Positions 57,712 to 64,000 of a DNA stretch of 64,000 bases are shown in pieces. The translations under genes were made by a program, and so were the position numbers. Source of the DNA: [Clostridium] innocuum (lineage in GTDB: Bacteria; Bacillota_I; Bacilli_A; Erysipelotrichales; Erysipelotrichaceae). Where the stretch lies: assembly GCA_012317185.1 (NCBI GenBank), contig CP048838.1, positions 3,224,001 through 3,288,000 of the forward strand, in the 5' to 3' direction. The notes below the pieces were generated by a model, which saw nothing but the letters and a program-made list of their open reading frames with translations, was not told where the DNA came from and did no database searches. How positions within the stretch are numbered: position 1 is the stretch's first letter; every line of letters starts with the position of its first letter.

Positions 57712-60162
57712 TCATATATTTCCGTTTTTCTCATCACAAAACAGCTCTTCAACTATGCATGTTCTTTTCACAAGCTGGTGTGTGATCAGAGTAAGCAGGA
57801 GCAGATAGCCTGCGGACACAAGCAGCGGAAGAAACAGTGACAGCAAAATCGTGACCGCTGCCGACAGCTTCATATAGATCATCAGGACGAATACGGATAC
57901 TACCAGCGTTGCCATCAGGCAGCCTGCGACCGTATGCCTGCGAACCAGGGCAAGGATATGCTGCACATAACATCCCTTCAGTGTGTGCATGTTCTCTCCA
58001 AACATATAGTAAATGCTCATTTCCTTTCTGCCATCCTCCATAATCGATTGCAGCAGATGCACCAGCAGGGCGATGGAAAGCAGCATGGCAGCACCACCGC
58101 TGATAAATAGCAGAAAGCTCATTTTTTTGAGATCGACAACGAAAAACTGCAGCAGGCGGGAACGGCTGAAAAACGCGGAATAGGTTGGATGCTGCCGCAG
58201 ATACTGCAATGCTTTCCGCATGTCCGTTTCCTTTTCTGAATGGAAATAAACACTTTGTATCATGGTATTGGGCTGCATGCAGTCTGCCACTGCCTCCTTG
58301 TTCATCAAAATACTTCCCTCATTCTTGAGATAATCCTCCATATAATCCCAGGTAATCGGAAACAGAAAGCCCTTGATTTTCACTGTTTTCTTCATCAGCG
58401 TGCTGTCATCCGGTGCTGTATCGATAGCATAGGCCTGCACCTCAATTGTTTTACCGATCCAGTTTTTAATAAAGCTGGTATAATCCGCCTCCCGCATATC
58501 CCAGGAAGGGAGTGCATCATCGCGATATCCTTCCAGATAGCGGGAGCGATATCCCAGACGCAGCGCCATGGAAAAGTCCAGCAGGACCTCATCCTCCTTA
58601 ACCATGGACTGATTCTTCCCATCATTATCCAGATGCAGCTGTTCTCCGTCATAGAAATAATAGGCATTGGCATAGGGAATCGGATACAGATTCCCTACCT
58701 CATAGGAGCGCAGTGTCAGCTTGTCAATGAAGCGCTTTGAGGATGGAACAAAGGTCTGTTGCTGCTGATTGCTGTGCTCCTTATGGAAGCCGGGATATAC
58801 GTATAGCGAACCGCTGTTCAAACTGGAGGAGCCGGTTGTGCTTCCGGCATATCCGCCCATATTTAATGAAAGATTGCTGTTGGGCTGATCCTCTGCTATG
58901 ATTCCGGTTACGGTGAGCGGAAATCCATACCAGCTTACAGCCTGATACAGATAAAATTCCGGCGGCTGTACACCGTATTGAGAAGAAAACAAATTCAGGG
59001 CTGTCTGATATGTAATTGCGGTTTCATAAATATTGCCGGGATAATGACCGTAGATTTTTTTCAAGCCTGCCCTTTCCACAGTATCCATTTCAATGATTGT
59101 ATAGCTGTCCGCAGAGGTCAGATAGGAGGACTTTATGGCGATATTGCTGTCTACAGGAACATAACCGGCAAACACATCGCCCTTTAATTCCTTTTTCAGG
59201 GTTTGTACATCCGCATCCTGCATCGGTACATATTTCTTTTCATAAATTTCTCCACTGCTTCCGGTGGCATGCTTTTCTATAGCGATGCTGGTCAGATCGT
59301 TCTGCTTCAGATACAGCATCTCAATCTCTGTAACATCCAGTGTTGTTGAAAACACAGCAGTGGATACAAGAATCAGAGATGTCAGAATCAAAAGCATCAG
59401 CAGCAGATATTTCAGACGGAAGCGGTGATGCAGTCGGGTCTGCATCCGCTTTACTATCCGTGGCTGCAGCTGAAACTGTGTTTTCGAGACTGGCTGCTGC
59501 GGATATGCACTTCCCTGTCCGCAGGAATCTGATATGACATACCCGGCTTCGAATTCAATGATGCGATCACTCCATGGATAGCTGTTTTCATCCTGTACTA
59601 CCATTACCAGAAGACCAGCGCTCAGCTTTTTCAGCAGCGGAAACATCCTTCCCCATTCCCTTGTGGAAAACGGAGAGCTCGGCGGATAAACAACAAGCAC
59701 ACGGGGGTGGCGCAGCAGGATGCGTAAAAGCACCATTCGGATATGATCATCAAAGTCCAGATCCTCTATCCAGGTCTCTTTTTTGCCATACACCCCCCAC
59801 TGCCTCAGCAGATCATCCAGCTCCTGTTCATCTTCATCATAGCTCATGCGGATATTATCTAGCACAGAACGCTGCTCCAGCAGCTGAAAATCGCAGAATA
59901 AAGACGCAGTGCATACGCTGCGATAACGGCACTGCTCCTGTGGTGTAAAGTATTCCATGACTTCTTCCCCATAAACCATGGAACCGCTGCAAGGCTTATG
60001 CAGACCAGCAAGCAGTCTAGCGAGTTGCAGCATCAGCGATTCGTCATCTCCGTGGATGCTGATAAAGCCGGTATCGGGAAAGTGAAAAGACACATCCTCC
60101 ATGCGATGTGTTTTCTCTGTGTTTTCCAGTGTGATACGGTTCAGTTTCAGCATGACATCCAT
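57712..60162 (-). CDS. FtsX-type permease fused to a catalytically dead ABC ATPase domain
   Basis: An 816-residue protein. Residues 1-210 follow the MacB/BceA fold (LKLNRITLEN, VSFHFPDTGFISIHG, LARLLAGLHKPCSGSM, LLEQRSVLDNIRM, DRIIEFEAGYVISD) but every catalytic motif is lost: Walker A GPSGSGKST becomes GDDESLMLQ, the signature LSGGxxQR becomes LDFDDHIRM, Walker B LADEP becomes VVYPP, and the switch THD becomes QDE. Then TM1 (about 247-268), a large outside domain (about 270-670), and three TM (about 678-702, 735-757, 760-785), the FtsX topology. It may need a partner ATPase or act as a sensor. ATG 60153 is an alternative start. Confidence 0.82.
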   Translation of the reverse strand: MDVMLKLNRITLENTEKTHRMEDVSFHFPDTGFISIHGDDESLMLQLARLLAGLHKPCSGSMVYGEEVMEYFTPQEQCRYRSVCTASLFCDFQLLEQRSVLDNIRMSYDEDEQELDDLLRQWGVYGKKETWIEDLDFDDHIRMVLLRILLRHPRVLVVYPPSSPFSTREWGRMFPLLKKLSAGLLVMVVQDENSYPWSDRIIEFEAGYVISDSCGQGSAYPQQPVSKTQFQLQPRIVKRMQTRLHHRFRLKYLLLMLLILTSLILVSTAVFSTTLDVTEIEMLYLKQNDLTSIAIEKHATGSSGEIYEKKYVPMQDADVQTLKKELKGDVFAGYVPVDSNIAIKSSYLTSADSYTIIEMDTVERAGLKKIYGHYPGNIYETAITYQTALNLFSSQYGVQPPEFYLYQAVSWYGFPLTVTGIIAEDQPNSNLSLNMGGYAGSTTGSSSLNSGSLYVYPGFHKEHSNQQQQTFVPSSKRFIDKLTLRSYEVGNLYPIPYANAYYFYDGEQLHLDNDGKNQSMVKEDEVLLDFSMALRLGYRSRYLEGYRDDALPSWDMREADYTSFIKNWIGKTIEVQAYAIDTAPDDSTLMKKTVKIKGFLFPITWDYMEDYLKNEGSILMNKEAVADCMQPNTMIQSVYFHSEKETDMRKALQYLRQHPTYSAFFSRSRLLQFFVVDLKKMSFLLFISGGAAMLLSIALLVHLLQSIMEDGRKEMSIYYMFGENMHTLKGCYVQHILALVRRHTVAGCLMATLVVSVFVLMIYMKLSAAVTILLSLFLPLLVSAGYLLLLTLITHQLVKRTCIVEELFCDEKNGNI

Positions 60163-60352
60163 CCTTTTCCTTAGGTATACCGTATCTGCAGGGAAATGTC
60201 AATTTTCGTTCCTGCATTGTAAGAAAATGTTTATGAAATCAGAGACAGCCTCTTATATTCGTATATATTCGTATATGTTTTTCAGGATATTCCTTTCTGA
60301 AGAAAGCGCTGTGCTCCTGCACGTAAAGCTAACCGCTTGCTTTTCCCTCCTG

Positions 60353-60378
60353 CAAAAAAAGACAGCCGTCACAGCTGT
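60353..60378 (-). terminator. Terminator of the rubrerythrin gene
   Basis: GACAGC (60360-60365) and GCTGTC (60373-60378) pair perfectly, followed on the minus strand by seven T. Confidence 0.88.
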
Positions 60379-60397
60379 CCAGATTCTATGACATATG

Positions 60398-60940
60398 TTA
60401 TTTGAAATAGCGATCCAGCAGACCCTTGAACGCTTTCCCATGTCTTGCCTCATCACGAGCCATTTCATGTACTGTGTCGTGAATTGCATCCAGATTCAAT
60501 GCCTTTGCACGTTTTGCAAGATCAAATTTACCTGCAGTTGCACCGTTTTCTGCATCTACACGCATTTCCAGATTTTTCTTTGTGGAATCGGTGATCACTT
60601 CACCCAGCAGCTCTGCAAACTTCGCAGCATGCTCAGCTTCCTCATATGCTGCTTTTTCATAATACAATCCGATTTCCGGATAACCTTCACGGTGAGCTAC
60701 ACGTGCCATTGCCAGGTACATACCAACCTCGCTGCATTCACCTTCATAGTTCATGCGCAGATCGTTCATAATATCTTCCGGCGCACCCTGTGCAACACCG
60801 ACAACATGCTCTGCTGCCCAGCTCATTTCACCTTCCTGCTTTGTGAATTTTTCAGCAGGCGCCTTACAGATCGGACAAAACTCCGGAGCTGCATCCCCTT
60901 CGTGAACATAACCGCAAACACTGCATACAAATTTAGCCAT
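60398..60940 (-). CDS. Reverse rubrerythrin (NADH-linked peroxidase component)
   Basis: A 180-residue non-heme di-iron protein with the rubredoxin domain first: FVCSVCGYVHEG and FCPICKAP (two CxxC pairs, about 4-31), then the four-helix ferritin-like domain with EGECSEVGMYLAMARVAHRE, YEEAEHAAKFAELLGEV and EMARDEARHGKAFKGLL (ExxH ligands). In clostridia such reverse rubrerythrins reduce H2O2 and O2 and are strongly induced by oxygen. ATG 60940 lies 10 bases after AAAGGAGG; a TTG at 60946 is less likely. Overlapping palindromes lie upstream. Confidence 0.93.
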   Translation of the reverse strand: MAKFVCSVCGYVHEGDAAPEFCPICKAPAEKFTKQEGEMSWAAEHVVGVAQGAPEDIMNDLRMNYEGECSEVGMYLAMARVAHREGYPEIGLYYEKAAYEEAEHAAKFAELLGEVITDSTKKNLEMRVDAENGATAGKFDLAKRAKALNLDAIHDTVHEMARDEARHGKAFKGLLDRYFK

Positions 60941-60964
60941 AATCAAATATCCTCCTTTTAACTT

Positions 60965-60986
60965 TACAATCCTATTGTATTACAAT
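60965..60986. promoter_or_regulatory. Overlapping palindromes upstream of the rubrerythrin gene
   Basis: TACAAT-3-ATTGTA (60965-60979) and ATTGTA-T-TACAAT (60974-60986) overlap. The minus-strand TACAAT within them is a plausible -10 with TTCCAA 17 bases upstream, so a bound repressor would block the promoter. A PerR-type regulator is a candidate by gene function, but the match to its consensus (TTATAATNATTATAA) is poor. Confidence 0.5.
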
Positions 60987-61029
60987 CTGGTAAAATTTGG
61001 AACTTATTTGACCGAATTTCACAGAATTG

Positions 61030-61791
61030 TCACACAGACCCCTGCATATCCTGTTTCACACGGTACACTCTGCGCAATAGAAATACCACTGCACACTGAA
61101 TGAGAAACAGTGCCAGCAGGATAGTCGGCAGAAACATCATGATTCCCGTAATGTGATACAGACTTGCGATAAAGCTGATCTTCGGTGGAATTCCGACAAA
61201 CATATACTGCGTATGCAGATTCAGATTGATAATAAACGCTGTTGTAAACATGCCGCAGATAATCAGAAAATTTTTTTTCATATAATGGTACTGCAGCAAT
61301 GTACGATCCTGCAGCTGTATGAGTGCAAATAAAACAAAGGAGGCATGGAGTATGTAAAAGTTAATGGTCCGATAAGACAGCACCGGATACAGCTCACTGA
61401 TGTTGGCAGGATACACCATGGCAATCAGACCGGCACAAAGACCGACGACACCGCTGAAAAACCGCAGGGTGTCCTTCTTCAGATAGACTGTCAGTGCATT
61501 CATATAGACGCACAGAGAGCAAAGCTCCAGCGGCAGGATCTGATGCCACACCTGTTCATGGCAAAACAGAAACAGCCAGGTTGTATACAGCAGCTCCTCC
61601 ACTAGAAAGTAAATCGCCATTATGACCTGCATTCGCCGCTGTTTTCCGGCATCCAGACGCCGATAATAAGAAAACAGCGCCGTAATCAGAAGTATCGCCA
61701 GAGCGAGAAACAGCATATGGTAGAGGCTGAATGCCGTAAACGGCACAGCCATATTTCTAATATCCGTATAAAATGTAAAAAAATCCTTCAT
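61030..61791 (-). CDS. YwaF/TMEM164-family membrane protein (TIGR02206)
   Basis: A 253-residue protein with seven predicted transmembrane helices, e.g. FSLYHMLFLALAILLITALF, MAIYFLVEELLYTTWLFLF, FSGVVGLCAGLIAMVYP, NFYILHASFVLFALIQLQD, FLIICGMFTTAFIINLNL and GIMMFLPTILLALFLIQCAV. The family Cys in LPLELCSL (about 91) and His in YILHASF (about 148) correspond to the conserved pair proposed as catalytic in TMEM164 acyltransferases. The function in bacteria is unknown. ATG 61791 follows GGTGAT. It is upstream of and parallel to the rubrerythrin gene. Confidence 0.85.
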   Translation of the reverse strand: MKDFFTFYTDIRNMAVPFTAFSLYHMLFLALAILLITALFSYYRRLDAGKQRRMQVIMAIYFLVEELLYTTWLFLFCHEQVWHQILPLELCSLCVYMNALTVYLKKDTLRFFSGVVGLCAGLIAMVYPANISELYPVLSYRTINFYILHASFVLFALIQLQDRTLLQYHYMKKNFLIICGMFTTAFIINLNLHTQYMFVGIPPKISFIASLYHITGIMMFLPTILLALFLIQCAVVFLLRRVYRVKQDMQGSV

Positions 61792-61896
61792 CCCTATCAC
61801 CTTTGCTTATTGTAACATATTTCACAGGTTTTGCGTATACGATTAAGATTTCTTCAGATTCTTTCAAAAGTATGATAAAATGTCTCTGGTGATGAA

Positions 61897-62175
61897 ATGA
61901 AAATAGAAGCAGCAGCGCTATCGGAAATACAATTTAAGGAATGCGCCTATCCCAAGACGTTAAAGGACAGTCTGAAACGCATCGGACTTAACTTTCCTAT
62001 CCATGTTCGAAAGCTAAGGGACGGCTATCAGTGTGTGGACGGAGCCAAGCGCCTGAGTGCCATACAGCAGATTTTAAAAGAGGATCCAGCTTTTCACAAG
62101 TTTCAAAGCATTCGCATACTCGTCGTGGAAACCGCAAGAACAGCTCCTCCGTATCATCTTCACAACCATCATTGA
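61897..62175 (+). CDS. Small ParB/sulfiredoxin-like domain protein
   Basis: A 92-residue protein resembling the N-terminal ParB nuclease-like fold: IEAAALSEIQFKECAYPKTL, LKDSLKRIGLNFPIHVRKL and the box YQCVDGAKRLSAIQQIL, which corresponds to the ParB GERRxxA region. No DNA-binding HTH is attached. The C-terminus ARTAPPYHLHNHH is short and His-rich. A TAAAAT -10 with a weak TTCAGA -35 lies upstream and a strong terminator downstream, so it is a separate gene. The function is unknown; it could bind CTP or act as a small regulator. Confidence 0.65.
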   Translation: MKIEAAALSEIQFKECAYPKTLKDSLKRIGLNFPIHVRKLRDGYQCVDGAKRLSAIQQILKEDPAFHKFQSIRILVVETARTAPPYHLHNHH

Positions 62176-62203
62176 TGAGGAGGTTCTTTGCGTATAAGGC
62201 TTT

Positions 62204-62257
62204 AAAAAAGGGAATTCAACTTTGATTGCTCTGCAATCGGTGTGAATTCCCTTTTTT
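62204..62257. terminator. Bidirectional terminator
   Basis: AAAAAAGGGAATTCA (62204-62218) pairs perfectly with TGAATTCCCTTTTTT (62243-62257) around an inner GATTGC/GCAATC hairpin. It ends the ParB-like gene and the convergent DUF1836 gene. Confidence 0.92.
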
Positions 62258-62331
62258 GTATCGTCCAAAGGAAGCATTCCCTGATGGTAACCAGCTTTTT
62301 TGTGATATGGAAACAAACAGGCAGAGGATTT

Positions 62332-62880
62332 TTATAATCGTGCAGTATAGGAATTTTGCAGATGCAGAATCTTTTCTGCGACCAGCTTGCCCGCAAAGGA
62401 CATCGTAGCCATTTTGATTGCCGTATTCTGCACGGTGATTCCCTCCAGAAGAAAGGTGCTGTCCTGATTTTTTAAATGATCTGCGACTGCCTTAATCGCT
62501 GCTTCCTGCTCCTCACAAAATAGATTAAAGGCTTCCTTCAGACCATTGATGCCCGCCTGATATTCAATTCCCTGCTTCACCTCGCTGATCGTCAGCACCT
62601 GCTTCAAAATGGTGATTGCAATCAGATAGGCGATATGCATGCGGTTATAGCGTTTCTTTTCCGCCTTGGGAATCAGCTTCAGCTTAACATAGTTATTGAT
62701 CATGGCAGCGGTCAGAATCGTATCATTTTCTTCATCAAACAGATTTTGCAAATATCCTTCAATCAGCGTTATTACCTGGTCCAGATATAAATCAAAGTTC
62801 GGCAGCTCCTCCCAGCGGGGAAGATGAAAATCCTGAAGTGTATCGCTCCACAGAATCAAATCTCTGCGCAGATTGCTCAT
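62332..62880 (-). CDS. DUF1836 domain-containing protein
   Basis: A 182-residue protein with FHLPRWEELPNFDLYLDQV and ALMINNYV-like LTAAMINNYVKLKLIPKAEK, the pattern of DUF1836 (BS_ykrK family). The MINNYVKxKLI stretch resembles a MerR-like recognition helix, so these are thought to be DNA-binding regulators; the remainder is helical and may bind a ligand. No signal peptide or membrane segment. ATG 62880 is preceded by an AGAAGGAAC site. It is downstream of the beta-rich protein at the window edge. Confidence 0.82.
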   Translation of the reverse strand: MSNLRRDLILWSDTLQDFHLPRWEELPNFDLYLDQVITLIEGYLQNLFDEENDTILTAAMINNYVKLKLIPKAEKKRYNRMHIAYLIAITILKQVLTISEVKQGIEYQAGINGLKEAFNLFCEEQEAAIKAVADHLKNQDSTFLLEGITVQNTAIKMATMSFAGKLVAEKILHLQNSYTARL

Positions 62881-62965
62881 GTGTGTTCCTTCTTTCTATT
62901 ATGCGTTATAGTAATAGTATACGGTATTCCGGCATTTTTTTCTACCACCAGATTTTTTGAATGAA

Positions 62966-62993
62966 AAAAAGACCGTGACAATGATCACGATCT
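62966..62993 (-). terminator. Terminator overlapping the stop of the last gene
   Basis: GACCGTGA (62971-62978) and TCACGATC (62985-62992) pair (one G-U on the RNA) followed on the minus strand by seven T. The hairpin begins at the stop codon of the upstream gene. Confidence 0.85.
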
Positions 62994-64000
62994 AATCCTT
63001 GAAGCCATACGCATACACATCCCGCACGTTCACATACGGCATAGCGGGAATTGTCTGGTTTGTTTTATCCCGCAGCTTTTTGTAAAAGGCCGAGGCTTTC
63101 TCATCCTCCTCAAAATCTCCCTTCACATAGCCGTCAAATACCATCTTTGACTGATCGAATACACTGATTTCCAGAAAATGCTGTGCTTTGTTTTCCGGCT
63201 GTCTCAGATTCAAGGCAAACAAACGGCCGTCCTGCAGCTTGAACTTGGAATCTGACAGTGAAATCGGTGAGGTGATATCCATCACCAGTTTATCCTGCTC
63301 ATACACCTTCAGGTAGCTCTTATCCCGCTGTGAGGTTAGAATTAAAAGCCTTCCATCCTGTATATCAAAACGGTGAAACACTGTATTCTTTGGCAGCTTT
63401 TCTTCCTTAACGAGCTTGCCCGAAGCATCATAGACCTCCAGCCAGCCCTGATTATCACGCAACACTGCTGCGTACAGCTGATCATGATAGCTGATTACAT
63501 CCGAAATGCCATTCACCTTTGCATCAAAGCTTATAAACTGTTTAACCTTACTCGCTTTTTTCGCCTCCTGAACATTTGGCATGGATTCGCTCTGCAATGC
63601 TTTTTCCACCTCATAAATGCGATATTGCCCACTGCTGCCGTTTCCGGCAACATACAGCGGAACGAGTGTTTTCCCCTGTACCGTCACATATGGGTGGCGC
63701 AGTCCCCCTCCCTTCTGCAATCCCGCTTTTTCCGGATTGCTTTGGAAATACAATTGTTGATCCTTTTGATGATATACGATATTGCTGCGGGGAGTCTGGA
63801 AGCGCTGCTTCAGTCCGCTTGGAAAGCAGGCATAGCCCTTATCTGTTTTCACCAGCAGATCGACAGCTACCTGCTTTATATTGTAAAAATCCGCTTTTAC
63901 CGGTTCTTCATACCGGTCATCCGTTATCGTTCTGCTGATTTCCAGTTCATAATCCGTTAATTGTTTTCCATCTAAAAGAGTAGGGATATACAGATAGAAG
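62992..64000 (-). CDS. Hypothetical beta-rich (propeller-like) protein, N-terminus beyond the window
   Basis: At least 336 residues; the frame is open to the right edge, so the start lies outside. The sequence is a succession of short beta strands with turns, e.g. KQFISFDAKVNGISDVISYH, DQLYAAVLRDNQGWLEVYDA, SGKLVKEEKL, NTVFHRFDIQDGRLLILTSQ and KFKLQDGRLFALNL, reminiscent of a beta-propeller of the PQQ/NHL sort. Such domains are commonly extracellular or on membrane-anchored proteins, but the anchor is not visible here. It ends GFKD followed by a hairpin terminator. I do not recognise a family. Confidence 0.7.
   Translation of the reverse strand, partial: FYLYIPTLLDGKQLTDYELEISRTITDDRYEEPVKADFYNIKQVAVDLLVKTDKGYACFPSGLKQRFQTPRSNIVYHQKDQQLYFQSNPEKAGLQKGGGLRHPYVTVQGKTLVPLYVAGNGSSGQYRIYEVEKALQSESMPNVQEAKKASKVKQFISFDAKVNGISDVISYHDQLYAAVLRDNQGWLEVYDASGKLVKEEKLPKNTVFHRFDIQDGRLLILTSQRDKSYLKVYEQDKLVMDITSPISLSDSKFKLQDGRLFALNLRQPENKAQHFLEISVFDQSKMVFDGYVKGDFEEDEKASAFYKKLRDKTNQTIPAMPYVNVRDVYAYGFKD

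Noticed and set aside
60965..60986. PerR box at the rubrerythrin promoter
   Set aside because: The palindromes are real, but the bases fit the PerR consensus poorly, so the name was not used.
1..64000. CRISPR array, tRNA or rRNA genes
   Set aside because: No regularly spaced repeats and no tRNA-like cloverleaf or rRNA sequence was noticed on either strand.

Overview
The window looks like a low-to-mid GC Firmicutes chromosome, most likely Erysipelotrichia close to [Clostridium] innocuum. This is an inference from protein resemblance and gene content: type II fatty acid synthesis with a FabK-type reductase, anaerobic sulfite reductase, 2-hydroxyacyl-CoA dehydratase-type proteins, reverse rubrerythrin and a YhbD/bactofilin module. 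No rRNA, tRNA, CRISPR array or intact insertion sequence was seen.

Layout. 1-1358 (minus): ACT-domain protein, YdeI-like protein and a GNAT. 1725-2858 (plus): a TPR-like protein. 3493-11354 (minus): a C-P lyase operon, phnGHIJKM, a hexapeptide acetyltransferase, phnL, a PHP phosphoesterase (probable PhnPP) and an inositol monophosphatase-family gene; there is no phnCDE transporter, phnF, phnN or phnP. 11554-12303: an AAA ATPase. 12409-13953: a graveyard of broken genes (AlbA_2/HATPase-type regulator, integrase N-terminus, AAA ATPase N-terminus) and a small repeat cluster.

14208-25654 (minus) is the complete fatty acid operon: acpP-accB-accC-accD-accA-fabH-fabK-(second FabK/nitronate-monooxygenase-type flavoprotein)-fabD-fabG-fabF-fabZ-acpS-plsC. 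Its leader has a strong promoter, two FapR-like palindromes and three FabT-like palindromes. Divergently, asrABC (26172-29028) has a Rex-like box over its -35 element. After a hypothetical gene and hflX come an iron alcohol dehydrogenase (also with a Rex-like box), the metabolite-repair enzyme nnrD/E, and coaBC-coaX for coenzyme A synthesis.

36831-41525 (minus) holds a GNAT, an AlkZ-like winged-helix gene interrupted by an in-frame TGA, a YitT protein, and a YhbD-like regulator with a small membrane protein and a bactofilin. A TetR gene with a palindromic operator leads a two-gene dehydratase activase/dehydratase operon (41744-46560). The rest is minus strand except one ParB-like gene: a decayed XRE membrane regulator, ung, a SnoaL-degenerate GGDEF-EAL protein, a FUSC-family membrane protein, an ABC-F ATPase, a truncated tyrosine recombinase joined to a resolvase-like HTH, an rRNA methyltransferase, an ABC-like permease whose ATPase domain has lost every catalytic motif, reverse rubrerythrin, a YwaF/TMEM164-type membrane protein, a DUF1836 protein and a partial hypothetical protein.

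The strongest leads for something undescribed are the dead-ATPase/permease fusion, the recombinase-HTH chimera with a candidate antisense RNA opposite its leader, and the mixed FapR/FabT-like operator array.
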